Shown here in pieces: positions 45,919 through 57,875 of a stretch of DNA of 64,000 nt. The position numbers and the translations under genes are program-made. Location: assembly GCA_000434615.1 (NCBI GenBank), contig FR880814.1, forward strand, positions 1 through 64,000, in the 5' to 3' direction. The stretch is from Clostridium sp. CAG:510 (lineage in GTDB: Bacteria > Bacillota > Clostridia > Lachnospirales > Lachnospiraceae). The notes under the pieces are model-generated. The model was not told the origin of the DNA. It made no database searches and saw nothing but the letters and a program-made list of their open reading frames with translations. The first letter of the stretch is position 1, and the number at the start of each line of letters is the position of its first letter.

Positions 45919-46371
45919 TTAATGTCCTTCGCGTACCGTAAGCTCCAGCCGGGTAAAGCCCTCTTTCATAAGCTCTAACACCCTGTCCATTCTGTCGGAC
46001 AGATACAGATAACCCATAAGAGCTTCCAGTCCCGTTGCTTTCCGGTAGTCCGCCACGCTGGCATTCTTTGCCGTGGTGTAAGCCTTGGCGTTCCGTCCTC
46101 TTTTGTAAACCGCTTCTTCCTCTTCCGTAAGCAGCTCCTCCAGCGCCTCTATCATGGCGGCCTGGGTCTGTGCCTTTACAAAATGGCTGGAAATTTTATG
46201 CAGATCGTGTGCGGAGCGGTTGGCATGCTCCACCACAAAGGTGCGCACCACCACGTCGTACACATCATCCCCGATATAGGCAAGCGCCAACGGAGAATAA
46301 CTCCTTACGTCCACCCCGGGCAGTGCAAATGTCTTCCTTATTTCCGAAACAAGACTTAAGCCTTCTTCCAT
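45919..46371 (-). CDS. mrnC: Mini-ribonuclease III (MrnC)
   Basis: 150 residues. RNase III catalytic domain without a dsRNA-binding domain: YSPLALAYIGDDVYDVVVR (Asp/Glu metal site), TQAAMIEALEELLTEEEEAVYKRGRNAK and GLEALMGYLYL. It matures 23S rRNA ends. Its start overlaps the cysS end by 16 bases, so coupled. Confidence 0.94.
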   Translation of the reverse strand: MEEGLSLVSEIRKTFALPGVDVRSYSPLALAYIGDDVYDVVVRTFVVEHANRSAHDLHKISSHFVKAQTQAAMIEALEELLTEEEEAVYKRGRNAKAYTTAKNASVADYRKATGLEALMGYLYLSDRMDRVLELMKEGFTRLELTVREGH

Positions 46372-47777
46372 TTTACGCCCTCTCTGGTATCTTCAATCAC
46401 AATGCCCTTTTCCAAAAGCTCCGCACGGATGGCATCCGCCTTTGCAAAATCCTTTTCCTTCTTGGCTGCTTTTCTTTCTTCAATCTTGGAAAGCACATAA
46501 GCCTTTAATTCTTCATCCACGGACTCCTCCGTGCTGTCTGTAGCCTTGCCGGACAGTAAATCCAGGGAAAGTACTTCGTCAAAGCTCTTTACCAGTTCTC
46601 TCTTGGTCTTGTCGTTCATGTCTGCCTTTAGCATCTCATACAGAACGGTAATCGCCATGGAGGAATTTAAGTCATCGCAGAGAGCATCTTCAAAACGGGT
46701 TTTGTACTCTGCAAATTTCGCTTTGTCCACTTCTCCTTCCTCGGACAAATCGGCAATTCTCTTTAAGAGCTTATTGTAAGCGGTCGTCATGTTGTCCAGC
46801 ACTTCATAGGAAAACTCAAGCGGCTTGCGGTAATGGGACTGTAAGCAGAACAGTCTGTATACAAGGGGATTGTAGCCCTTTTCTTCCAGTAAGGAGACGG
46901 TCAGGAAATCGCCCTTGGATTTGCTCATCTTACCGCTCTTGTCGTTTAAGTGATGCACATGGAACCAGTAATTGCACCATTTATGTCCGAGATAGGACTC
47001 ACTCTGCGCAATTTCATTGGTATGGTGCGGGAAAATATTGTCCACGCCGCCGCAGTGGATATCCATGTATTCGCCCAGATGTTTCATGCTGATGCAGGAG
47101 CATTCAATGTGCCAGCCGGGATATCCCAGTCCCCAGGGGCTTTCCCATTTTAATTCCTGGTCATCAAATTTGGACTTGGTAAACCAGAGCACGAAATCAC
47201 TCTTGTTCTTCTTGTTGGTATCCTCTTCCACGTCGTCCCTGACGCCTACCAGAAGTTCATCCTCGGTCTGTCCGGAGAATACGTGGTAATTCTGCAATTT
47301 GGAAGTATCAAAATAAATGTTGCCGCCCATTTCATAGGCGAAGCCTTTTTCCAGCAGCACCTCAATCATATGGATAAATTCGGGAATGCAGTTGGTCGCC
47401 GGTTCTACCACATCCGGACGCTTGATGTTTAACTTTTTGCAGTCGGAAAAGAACGCATCCGTATAGAACTTTGCCACCTCCATAACGGTCTTGTGCTCTC
47501 TCTTGGCGCCCTTTAACATCTTGTCCTCGCCGGTATCCGCATCGCTGGAAAGATGCCCTACATCCGTAATATTCATGACACGCTTTACATCATAGCCTAA
47601 GTAGCGGAGTGTTTTCTCCAACAGGTCCTCCATGATGTAGCTTCTTAAGTTGCCGATATGGGCAAAATGATATACGGTAGGTCCGCAGGTATACATTGCC
47701 ACCTTGCCGTCCGTATTGGGTACAAACAATTCTTCCTTTTTGGTAAGGGTATTGTAAATGTGTAATTTATTTTCCAT
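46356..47777 (-). CDS. cysS: Cysteinyl-tRNA synthetase
   Basis: 473 residues, SD GGAGG. Class I motifs: FAHIGNLRS (HIGH-like) and KMSKSKGD; zinc ligands in YTCGPTVY and WHIECSC. Full length. Transcribed with mrnC and probably rlmB. The promoter has a palindrome at the start site; no T-box is visible in the 200-bp leader region. Confidence 0.96.
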   Translation of the reverse strand: MENKLHIYNTLTKKEELFVPNTDGKVAMYTCGPTVYHFAHIGNLRSYIMEDLLEKTLRYLGYDVKRVMNITDVGHLSSDADTGEDKMLKGAKREHKTVMEVAKFYTDAFFSDCKKLNIKRPDVVEPATNCIPEFIHMIEVLLEKGFAYEMGGNIYFDTSKLQNYHVFSGQTEDELLVGVRDDVEEDTNKKNKSDFVLWFTKSKFDDQELKWESPWGLGYPGWHIECSCISMKHLGEYMDIHCGGVDNIFPHHTNEIAQSESYLGHKWCNYWFHVHHLNDKSGKMSKSKGDFLTVSLLEEKGYNPLVYRLFCLQSHYRKPLEFSYEVLDNMTTAYNKLLKRIADLSEEGEVDKAKFAEYKTRFEDALCDDLNSSMAITVLYEMLKADMNDKTKRELVKSFDEVLSLDLLSGKATDSTEESVDEELKAYVLSKIEERKAAKKEKDFAKADAIRAELLEKGIVIEDTREGVKWKKA

Positions 47778-47853
47778 TTTTACATTGCCTCCGATTGTCG
47801 TTTTCCTATATTGTTTTTGATAAGAAACCGTTTTTCCATGGGTACACTACCAC

Positions 47854-47902
47854 ATGTATAGTATACATTTAGTAGAATAAGCAAAAAAATGCCGTTTGTC
47901 AA
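47854..47902 (-). promoter_or_regulatory. cysS promoter with an overlapping 15-bp palindrome
   Basis: Minus strand TTGACA (47897-47902), 17-bp spacer, TATTCT (47874-47879). ATGTATA-G-TATACAT (47854-47868), a perfect inverted repeat, begins about where transcription should start and could be an operator. Confidence 0.7.
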
Positions 47903-47944
47903 GAAACAAAGCGCTTCCTAGCCCTCTTTATTCCTGCATTACGG

Positions 47945-47975
47945 CAAAAGACGCAGCCCGCTGTGAGCTGCGCCT
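47945..47975 (-). terminator. Terminator of ispF
   Basis: Minus strand GCGCAGCT, loop, GGCTGCGT then CTTTTG, about ten bases past the ispF stop. Confidence 0.6.
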
Positions 47976-47979
47976 TGTC

Positions 47980-48543
47980 TTATAAATTTTTCGTACATCC
48001 CGTGCATCCCGCACATCCGGATGCGGTTCTGCTCTTTTCCAAAAGCTCCACATCCTGGGCGTACAGTTCTCTCGGGCTGTTTAACATGCAGACAGCCTGG
48101 GCGGATATTCCTTCCTTGTTGCCGGTAAAGCCAAGCCCCTCTTCCGTAGTGGCTTTTACGTTTACCTGGGAAAGGGTAATTCCCAGCCGTCCTGCGATAT
48201 TTTTCCGCATTTCATCAATATAGGGACGCATTTTGGGCGCCTGCGCTATAATGGTGGCATCAATATTTTCCACGAAGAAACAGTTTTCCTCCAGCAAATC
48301 CCTCACTTTTTCCAAAAGCACCAGCGAAGAAATGCCTTCGTAAGCGGCATCCGTATCCGGAAAATGTTTGCCGATATCGCCCAGTGCCGCCGCTCCCAGC
48401 AGCGCATCCATAACGGCATGCAGCAGTACGTCCGCATCCGAATGCCCTAAAAGACCTTTTTCATACGGGATTTCCACCCCGCCGATAATCATCTTTCTGT
48501 TTTCCGCCAGTCTGTGTACATCATATCCCATTCCGATTCTCAT
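47980..48543 (-). CDS. ispF: 2-C-methyl-D-erythritol 2,4-cyclodiphosphate synthase with a Cys-rich tail
   Basis: 187 residues; typical IspF is about 157. Signatures: [43 protein letters not shown] and [12 protein letters not shown], then [12 protein letters not shown]. It forms the cyclic diphosphate in non-mevalonate isoprenoid synthesis. After the normal end, a tail of about 28 residues finishes [13 protein letters not shown]; the Cys part is coded by 9-bp repeats (GGATGCACG-like). Confidence 0.95.
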   Translation of the reverse strand: MRIGMGYDVHRLAENRKMIIGGVEIPYEKGLLGHSDADVLLHAVMDALLGAAALGDIGKHFPDTDAAYEGISSLVLLEKVRDLLEENCFFVENIDATIIAQAPKMRPYIDEMRKNIAGRLGITLSQVNVKATTEEGLGFTGNKEGISAQAVCMLNSPRELYAQDVELLEKSRTASGCAGCTGCTKNL

Positions 48544-48574
48544 ATGTTACCTCCGTTGGTATCTCCACCGGTAT

Positions 48575-48650
48575 TACCGTTTCTGTTTTCTGTTTTGTTT
48601 CCGTTTCTGTTTCGTTTTTCCGCTTCTGTTTTCCCTGTCTGTTCCGATTT
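48575..48650 (-). repeat. Low-complexity purine-rich repeat upstream of ispF
   Basis: Minus strand GAAACAGAAACGG-like hexamer runs fill the gap between the 77-residue ORF and ispF. No function seen. Confidence 0.5.
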
Positions 48651-48668
48651 TTTTAGTCTGCCGTGTGG

Positions 48669-48902
48669 CTATGCGGTTTTTAAGTCCGCCACATGCTGTG
48701 CGATCAAATCCTTCGCCTCTTCCATGCTGATACCCGCTTCCGCAAGCATCCTGGTAATGGCCTCCGCTTCCTTGTTTCTTTTTTCCGTAATCAGGTCATT
48801 CAGTTCTCTTTCCTCCGACTGGATACGCACCTTTAATGCCCCAATCAGTTCTTCCTTTTCCCTGATTTTTTCGTCTATGGATTTTCTCTGTCCTCTTGCC
48901 AT
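48669..48902 (-). CDS. Small coiled-coil protein of unknown function
   Basis: 77 residues, almost all charged heptad-like helix (SIDEKIREKEELIGALKVRI, EERELNDLITEKRNKEAEAI, in two parts), then a short LAEAGISMEEAKDLIAQHV end. Resembles small helical proteins of mobile elements only loosely. Lies between ispF and the Suv3-like helicase. Confidence 0.6.
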   Translation of the reverse strand: MARGQRKSIDEKIREKEELIGALKVRIQSEERELNDLITEKRNKEAEAITRMLAEAGISMEEAKDLIAQHVADLKTA

Positions 48903-48964
48903 ATGCTGACCTCACATTCCGCCCCTCGGGGCTTTTTTACCAGTATATGGACAAGATGGGGAAA

Positions 48965-50935
48965 TTATACCTCGGAATCCATTTTTTTGTAAATCCAGCC
49001 TCGGTCCGCGTAGCAGGCATTGCAAACCCGGAATTCATAGCCGAAGGGCAATGTCTTTCCGCAATATTTACAGGTGTTGATATATTCTTTTTTATTCTTG
49101 GCAAGAGCCTGCATGATGCTTAACTCCGTCTTTTCCCTTGCCGCATCCAGACGCCTTACGTCGATTTCCTTGCCCAGTCTGTTGGAAAACTGGTGGTATA
49201 AATCCAGCATCTTATAGTATGTTTCGTACCGCATCAGACCCTTGTCGTTGCAAATGCCGAGTGTTGGGAAAAACAACGTCACATCCGCCGTATAGGTCTT
49301 GCAGTATTCCAGCCACAGGGACACTATATCCCTGTTTTTGACATCGATGGAGCAGGTTAACATCCGGTAAAGCACATGCTTGTCCTCAAAGCCGTCGATG
49401 TCCTTCCGCTCCCGGTAAGCCTTTTCATAGAGGAAAAGCATATCCTCAATGCTGATTTTTTCAAAGGGCTCGTCCGGCTCCACGCTTTTCCACACCGTTA
49501 AAATCCGGTCAAGGGGCTCGTCCATGTTAAGAAGCACCGTCGGAAAGCCCAGACTTACTTTTTCAATCGGAAGTTCTTCCTTATTATAGCGTTCTTTGAT
49601 GTACTCCCATTCCTCGTCACCGCAGGCATTCACATAGCCGGTATCGTACATGCCGAATCTTCCCGCTCTTCCCGCTATCTGACGGATTTCCGGTACGGTA
49701 AGCTTTCTTTTTTCCTTGCCGTCAAATTTTTCCGCCTGTAAAAATACAATTCGTCGTACCGGCAGATTCAAGCCCATGCCGATGGCATCCGTGGAAACCA
49801 CCACTTTCGTTTCCTTTCCGGCAAACAGATGAATCTGTCTGCGGCGGATTTCCGGCGGCAGGCTGCCGTAAACCACACTGGTCTTGATGCCTTCCCGCTC
49901 AAGACGTCCGGCAATATCCAAAACCGCCCTCTTGGTAAATACGATCAGGGCGTCGCCGTCCCTTACATCATCCGGGAACACAAAGGGCCTTTCCTCATAA
50001 ACAAGCGGCGTCTTTCTTTCATAGTGATGCTCCTCATAGGTATCGCCGCACATGTTGATTAAGTGCTTGATAACCTTTTCCCCGGCAGGACTCATGCATA
50101 TGTGGATTTCCTTTGCCTGTACGCCCAAAACGGCTCTCGTCCAGGAGTGCCCTCTGTCGGAGTCCACTATCATCTGTGCCTCGTCAATGACCGCAATATC
50201 ATATACCTGTTCCGTATCCATCATTTCTATAGTGGAAGAAATGACCCGGCTGTTTTCCTGATAAATGCATTCCTCACCGGTCAGCATGGTACAGGTTACC
50301 CCTTCGTCCGTCATCTTTTCATACACTTCCAGCGCCAGCAGACGCAAAGGGCCTAAGTACGCTCCGTTTTCCGCTTCCTTTAGGCGGGTCAGGGCATGGT
50401 AAGTCTTTCCGCAGTTGGTCGGACCGATGTGCAGAATAAAATGTCTCTGCATGGCACGCGCTTTGGGAAATTCCGTTTCCGGCTTCAAGGGTACCAGATC
50501 AATAATCTGTTCCCGGATGCCGTATTCCGCATAGGAAACCGTAAGGTCTTTTAAGGTTCTGACACAGAGTTCCCCGTTCATCTCATTCCTAAGATAGTCC
50601 AGAAATCTCTCCGTGACAATTTCCTGTTCCGAAGGCTTCATGGCAGCCAGATCCAGCCGTACCAGCTCCGGCAGAAGGAAATCCCGGATTTGCATAATGG
50701 CTACCTGATTGTTCTGCTTAAAGGCAAAGTAGCAAAGATTTCTCACCTGTCTGTGATAGTCCTCCAGCTTTGCTTCCTTCACATGACCGGACCTTATCCT
50801 CTGCAGCTCTATGGACAGGCTTTTGGCTCTTTTGGCATAACCCGCCTTGCCGTCCTGATTCTTTTTTCGGTACCGGGCTGTACCCTCCCGGTATTGTGTA
50901 AAATAAAATTGTGACAGTTTTTCCTTCTTTACCAT
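48965..50935 (-). CDS. Suv3-like superfamily 2 RNA helicase
   Basis: About 656 residues from the ATG at 50935; a longer TTG frame to 51043 has no SD. Motif I is GPTNCGKTYHALTRL, Ia GPLRLLALEVYEK, II VIDEAQMI, V STDAIGMGLNLPVRRIVF and VI QIAGRAGRFG. This is the arrangement of Suv3, the mitochondrial degradosome helicase. The C-terminus has a CxxC/CxxC zinc-binding motif (CKYCGKTLPF, CNACY). Likely in RNA turnover; partner unknown. Confidence 0.85.
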   Translation of the reverse strand: MVKKEKLSQFYFTQYREGTARYRKKNQDGKAGYAKRAKSLSIELQRIRSGHVKEAKLEDYHRQVRNLCYFAFKQNNQVAIMQIRDFLLPELVRLDLAAMKPSEQEIVTERFLDYLRNEMNGELCVRTLKDLTVSYAEYGIREQIIDLVPLKPETEFPKARAMQRHFILHIGPTNCGKTYHALTRLKEAENGAYLGPLRLLALEVYEKMTDEGVTCTMLTGEECIYQENSRVISSTIEMMDTEQVYDIAVIDEAQMIVDSDRGHSWTRAVLGVQAKEIHICMSPAGEKVIKHLINMCGDTYEEHHYERKTPLVYEERPFVFPDDVRDGDALIVFTKRAVLDIAGRLEREGIKTSVVYGSLPPEIRRRQIHLFAGKETKVVVSTDAIGMGLNLPVRRIVFLQAEKFDGKEKRKLTVPEIRQIAGRAGRFGMYDTGYVNACGDEEWEYIKERYNKEELPIEKVSLGFPTVLLNMDEPLDRILTVWKSVEPDEPFEKISIEDMLFLYEKAYRERKDIDGFEDKHVLYRMLTCSIDVKNRDIVSLWLEYCKTYTADVTLFFPTLGICNDKGLMRYETYYKMLDLYHQFSNRLGKEIDVRRLDAAREKTELSIMQALAKNKKEYINTCKYCGKTLPFGYEFRVCNACYADRGWIYKKMDSEV

Positions 50936-51061
50936 GCTCCTGTTTCTCTCCAATCTTTTCCAGTATACACTAACCGCCACAATTACACCACAAAAAAATG
51001 CAGAAAAATCCGGCACTTTATGCCCTCGTACAAATTTCTTCAAAAATTTTCAAAAAATCTA

Positions 51062-51091
51062 TTGACAAAATGCCCTTATATAGGCTACAAT
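51062..51091 (+). promoter_or_regulatory. Promoter of the tRNA-Val/tRNA-Met pair
   Basis: TTGACA (51062-51067), 18-bp spacer, TACAAT (51086-51091), 20 bases before tRNA-Val. Confidence 0.85.
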
Positions 51092-51111
51092 AGCCAAGTC
51101 GGTTGCGACAA

Positions 51112-51184
51112 GGGGTCTTAGCTCAGCTGGGAGAGCATCTGCCTTACAAGCAGAGGGTCATAGGTTCGAGCCCTATAGGCCCCA
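51112..51184 (+). tRNA. tRNA-Val (anticodon TAC)
   Basis: 73-nt cloverleaf: acceptor GGGGTCT/AGGCCCC, D-stem GCTC/GAGC, anticodon stem TCTGC/GCAGA with loop CTTACAA, T-stem ATAGG/CCTAT with loop TTCGAGC. Confidence 0.96.
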
Positions 51185-51232
51185 CTCCGAAAGAACTTTC
51201 GGAACAAAATTTTATATGTTTTTATTCCTTAT

Positions 51233-51306
51233 GGCGAGATAGCTCAGTTGGCTAGAGCATACGGTTCATACCCGTAGTGTCGAGGGTTCGAATCCCCCTC
51301 TCGCTA
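51233..51306 (+). tRNA. tRNA with CAT anticodon (probably elongator Met)
   Basis: 74-nt cloverleaf: acceptor GGCGAGA/TCTCGCT, anticodon stem TACGG/CCGTA with loop TTCATAC, T-stem GAGGG/CCCCC with loop TTCGAAT. A CAT anticodon could also be lysidine-modified tRNA-Ile; the elongator Met assignment is preferred by overall sequence. Confidence 0.92.
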
Positions 51307-51345
51307 TTTTTTATTGTTTAAAATTTCTTTCAGCTATAAAAGTAT

Positions 51346-51377
51346 AAAAGAGCAGGTGCCTACGCCCTGCTCTTTTA
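51346..51377. terminator. Bidirectional terminator after the tRNA pair
   Basis: AAAAGAGCAGG, loop, CCTGCTCTTTT; T-runs on both strands serve the tRNAs (plus) and the small ORF at 51387 (minus). Confidence 0.88.
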
Positions 51378-51386
51378 CTTATGGTA

Positions 51387-51572
51387 TCACAACGTCAAAT
51401 CTTCTACACTTACACCCATGGATGACAATTTTGCAGTGGTTGTCTTAATCTGATACTCCAGTTCTTCATTGAAAGTATCACCATTTGCCTTTTTAATCCG
51501 TTGCAAATTTGTGTACTGTTCTATCAGCACCGTTTTCAATTCATTATCCGTCATTCCTTCCATCCTTTCCAC
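51387..51572 (-). CDS. Small hypothetical protein (about 55-61 residues)
   Basis: Possible starts are a GTG at 51572 or ATGs at 51563 and 51554, all near AAGGAAAGG. The body (MTDNELKTVLIEQYTNLQRI... TTAKLSSMGVSVEDLTL, in two parts) is helical and charged. It ends at a terminator, which supports it being expressed. No family recognised. Confidence 0.6.
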   Translation of the reverse strand: MERMEGMTDNELKTVLIEQYTNLQRIKKANGDTFNEELEYQIKTTTAKLSSMGVSVEDLTL

Positions 51573-51741
51573 CGCCTTTCCTTATATGTTTCAGTATAGC
51601 GGTTTTGTTTTGCGTTTACAAGTTTCTTTTTATACATTTAATATTTGAGAATAAAGCAGGAATTTCCGACCTGTGCGGAACCATTGGGAGTTCCCTCACA
51701 AAAAGATTTGAAATTAGATTGTTATTTTGATAAAAGAAAAT

Positions 51742-51780
51742 CTGCTTTACAGTCATAATAACACAGACTGCAAAGCAGAT
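51742..51780 (-). terminator. Terminator of argS (second copy of the window-edge hairpin)
   Basis: Minus strand ATCTGCTTTGCAGTC, 11-base loop, GACTGTAAAGCAGAT then TTTCTTTT. One arm and its flank (51755-51790) are repeated at 1-36. Confidence 0.9.
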
Positions 51781-51805
51781 GCAAGAGTTTTTAAGTTTCC
51801 GTTTT

Positions 51806-53572
51806 CTACATTCTGTCCGGTGCGGAAAATCCCAGCACATCGATACAGGTTTCCATAATTTCCTTGGTCAGTACCAGAAGGGCAATCAGACCTTCTTTTC
51901 TCTTCTCATCCTCTTCCGCCAGAATTCTGGTTTCGTGGTAGAAACGGTTGAAGGCGTTTGCCAGGTCGTAGATGTAAGCGCAAATCTTGTGGGGTGCCAG
52001 TTCGGCTCCCGCACTCTCCATGGTGCTCTTGAAGCCCGCAAGCTGCATCATCAGATCCTTTTCGGAAGCGCTTACGGCATCCATAAGCTCTGCCGTATCC
52101 GGGCTGCCGCCCTGTTCCTTATACTTGTTCAGGATGGACTTGATGCGGACAATGGTGTAAAGGATGTAAGGACCGGTATCACCCTCAAAGGAGGTAAAGC
52201 GGTCTAAGTCAAACACATAGTCCTTGGATGCCTGATTGGAAAGGTCGCCGTATTTCAAGGCTGCCAGTGCAATCAGTTTGGCTGTATTCTTGGCTTCCTC
52301 TTCGGAAAGCTCATGGTTTTCGGTAATCTTGCGGTACATTTCCTCGGTAGTTTCCCGAATCAGCACCTCTAAGCGCATAACGCCGCCATCACGGGTCTTA
52401 AAGGGCTTTCCGTCCTTACCGTTCATGGTGCCGAAGCCAATCCACTTTAAGATGGTTTCCGGCTTAACAAGCCCGGTCTTTCTTGCGCAACGGAATACCT
52501 GCACAAAATAAAGCTCCTGTCTCTTATCCGTCAGGTAAATGATTTCATCGGGATGAATATTCTCCATACGGTCCATGATGGTTGCAAGGTCCGTGGTGTT
52601 GTAAAGGGATGCGCCGTCGGATTTCAAAATCATGCAGGGAGGAATTTCCTTGGTATCGGTATCTTCCTTCACATCCACTACGAGGGCGCCTTCGCTTTCG
52701 TGGGCATAGCCTTCCTTCTTCATGTATTCCACCATGCCGGGAATGATATCATGGACATCGCTTTCCCCTTTCCATAAATCGAAATCCACGTTCAGGCTGC
52801 CGTAGTTTTTCTTTAAGTCCGCTACGGAAACATTTAAGATATGCTTCCAGATAGCGCGGTATCCTCTCACACCGCTCTGCATCTTGAAGGTAACATCCAT
52901 GGCTTTTGCCTTGTATTCCGGGTCTTCCTTGCTCTTTTTGCTGGCTGTGGGATAAAGCTCCTCTAATTCGGAAATGGTAAAGGGCGCTTCTGTGGGATAC
53001 TCTCCGGTAAAGCTGTCATCAAAATAAACCAGATCCGGCTTTCTTTCCTTTAATTCGGTAATAACCAGACCCATCTGCAGCCCCCAGTCGCCCAGATGCA
53101 CATCGCCGATGACCTCATGACCGCAGTAACGTAAAATACGCTTTACGCTTTCGCCGATAACAGCGGAACGGATATGTCCTACATGGAGGGGTTTTGCGAT
53201 GTTGGCTCCGCCGTAGTCCACTACAATTTTCATGGGCTTTTCCGGTTTGTCCAGACCGAATTTATCCGCCTTTTCCATTTCTTTTAAGTAATCGGTAAAA
53301 AAGCTGTTCTTTATTTTCAAATTAAGGAAACCGGGAGCCACTGCCTGCACCTCGGCAAAAACCTTGCTGTCGCTTAATTTTTCTGCCACATCATTAGCAA
53401 TCATAATCGGTGCTTTGTGGTACTTCTTGGCGCCTGCCATGGCGCCGTTGCACTGGTATTCACAAAGGTCGGGGCGGTTGGATACGGTTACCCGTCCCAA
53501 TTCCGCATCGTATCCGGCTGCCGCAAATGCCTGCTGCATTTCCTCCGATATCAAATCCAAGATTTTCTTCAT
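51806..53572 (-). CDS. argS: Arginyl-tRNA synthetase
   Basis: 588 residues. Class I signature HVGHIRSAVIGES inside VDYGGANIAKPLHVGH, KSDGASLYNTTDLA, and the C-terminal anticodon-binding DALR domain ending VLGFSAPDRM. It lacks a canonical KMSKS, as is usual for many ArgRS. Transcribed alone to a strong terminator. Confidence 0.96.
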   Translation of the reverse strand: MKKILDLISEEMQQAFAAAGYDAELGRVTVSNRPDLCEYQCNGAMAGAKKYHKAPIMIANDVAEKLSDSKVFAEVQAVAPGFLNLKIKNSFFTDYLKEMEKADKFGLDKPEKPMKIVVDYGGANIAKPLHVGHIRSAVIGESVKRILRYCGHEVIGDVHLGDWGLQMGLVITELKERKPDLVYFDDSFTGEYPTEAPFTISELEELYPTASKKSKEDPEYKAKAMDVTFKMQSGVRGYRAIWKHILNVSVADLKKNYGSLNVDFDLWKGESDVHDIIPGMVEYMKKEGYAHESEGALVVDVKEDTDTKEIPPCMILKSDGASLYNTTDLATIMDRMENIHPDEIIYLTDKRQELYFVQVFRCARKTGLVKPETILKWIGFGTMNGKDGKPFKTRDGGVMRLEVLIRETTEEMYRKITENHELSEEEAKNTAKLIALAALKYGDLSNQASKDYVFDLDRFTSFEGDTGPYILYTIVRIKSILNKYKEQGGSPDTAELMDAVSASEKDLMMQLAGFKSTMESAGAELAPHKICAYIYDLANAFNRFYHETRILAEEDEKRKEGLIALLVLTKEIMETCIDVLGFSAPDRM

Positions 53573-53619
53573 ACTGCTTTTTTCAATCCTTTCCTAACCT
53601 GCACATTATTGGTAACAAC

Positions 53620-54294
53620 TTATTCCTTTTCTCTGCGCTGTCTCTCCCGTTCCGCCTTGGAATAGGCGCAGCCGCAGAAATCCTGTCTGTATAATCCGTA
53701 TTCCCCGGACAGCTCTATGGACTGCTTATACCCTTCTTTTTTCTTAAAATCCGACGGCAGCCACAAAATCCCCAGTTCTTTTTCGATGCGCTGTCCGATT
53801 TCATTTAACTTTGCTGCGTTTTTTAAGGGGCTGATGGTAAGGGTGGTGCCGAAATAGGAAAATCCCCGTGTCATCGCTTCTTCCGCCGTTTTCCGAAGCC
53901 GCATTTCATAGCAAAGAAAGCAACGCTCACCGCCTTCCGGACAGTCCGCATAGGGCTTTGCCATTTCAATAAATTTGTCAAAATCAAAACAGCCGTCCAC
54001 GTAGGAAATTTCATAGCCTTTTGCCTGTCCCGATTTTACCTGTTCATTGTAAATACCAATCAGCCGTTTCTGTTCCTCCGCCCGTTTCCGGTATTCCTCC
54101 TGTTCCGTAATGTTGGGGTTGTAGTAAAACACCGTAATCGCAAAAAAAGAGCGAAGATATTTCAGCACATAACTGCTGCAGGGTGCACAGCAGCTATGCA
54201 GGAAAAGAGTGGGGACTTCTTCTCCACTCTCTTGTTTCTTTTCTATCCCTGCAAGGATTTTTTCTAATTCCTTCTGGTAATTCACTACCTGCAT
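53620..54294 (-). CDS. queH: Epoxyqueuosine reductase QueH
   Basis: About 224 residues from the ATG at 54294 (SD GAGG, seven bases; it overlaps the previous stop as TAATG). DUF208/QueH signatures: LFLHSCCAPCSSYVLKYL with the vicinal Cys pair, VFYYNPNI, CPEGGERCFLCYEMRLRKTAEEA and the terminal FCGCAYS. It reduces epoxyqueuosine to queuosine in tRNA. Confidence 0.93.
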   Translation of the reverse strand: MQVVNYQKELEKILAGIEKKQESGEEVPTLFLHSCCAPCSSYVLKYLRSFFAITVFYYNPNITEQEEYRKRAEEQKRLIGIYNEQVKSGQAKGYEISYVDGCFDFDKFIEMAKPYADCPEGGERCFLCYEMRLRKTAEEAMTRGFSYFGTTLTISPLKNAAKLNEIGQRIEKELGILWLPSDFKKKEGYKQSIELSGEYGLYRQDFCGCAYSKAERERQRREKE

Positions 54295-54668
54295 TACAAT
54301 TCCTCTATGGTAAGAAACGGGGTAAAATCCTCTGTGTCGGAGCCTAACTTTCCGCCGAAGGAAGCCATCCATTTCTGCATGATTTCTCTTACGCTTTTCG
54401 CTTCCTCTGCCGGATAGGTCACTGAATATACCTGCTGCATTCCGAGCCCGGAAAGGGTGTCTTCATCCTCTTTCCGCAAGGACTCCTCAAAATCTTCCAC
54501 ATATACCGAACCGTTTTCCAAAGTAAGCTCCAAAAGATTGATTTCTTTCCAGATTTCCACTTTTTTCTTGTCAAAGCCCGCATCGGTCAGCACCTGTGCC
54601 AGCTCCTCTGCCGTGTGCTTTTCGGGAAGCAGGTACAGAAATGATTTTTCCACTGTTTTCTCTCCCAT
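54294..54668 (-). CDS. Hypothetical protein coupled to queH
   Basis: 124 residues, SD AAGGAGG four bases before the ATG. No family recognised. Acidic, alternating alpha/beta-like (EELAQVLTDAGFDKKKVEIWKE, in parts LAQVLTDAGF, VEIWKEINLLEL; VYSVTYPAEEAKSVREIMQ). Stop and queH start overlap, so the two are translated together. Confidence 0.7.
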   Translation of the reverse strand: MGEKTVEKSFLYLLPEKHTAEELAQVLTDAGFDKKKVEIWKEINLLELTLENGSVYVEDFEESLRKEDEDTLSGLGMQQVYSVTYPAEEAKSVREIMQKWMASFGGKLGSDTEDFTPFLTIEEL

Positions 54669-54680
54669 AAGTCCTCCTTA

Positions 54681-57867
<3,187 letters not shown>

Positions 57868-57875
<8 letters not shown>

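Noticed and set aside
47778..47979. T-box leader upstream of cysS
   Set aside because: No T-box sequence or specifier stem; the transcript start is under 100 bases from the ATG.
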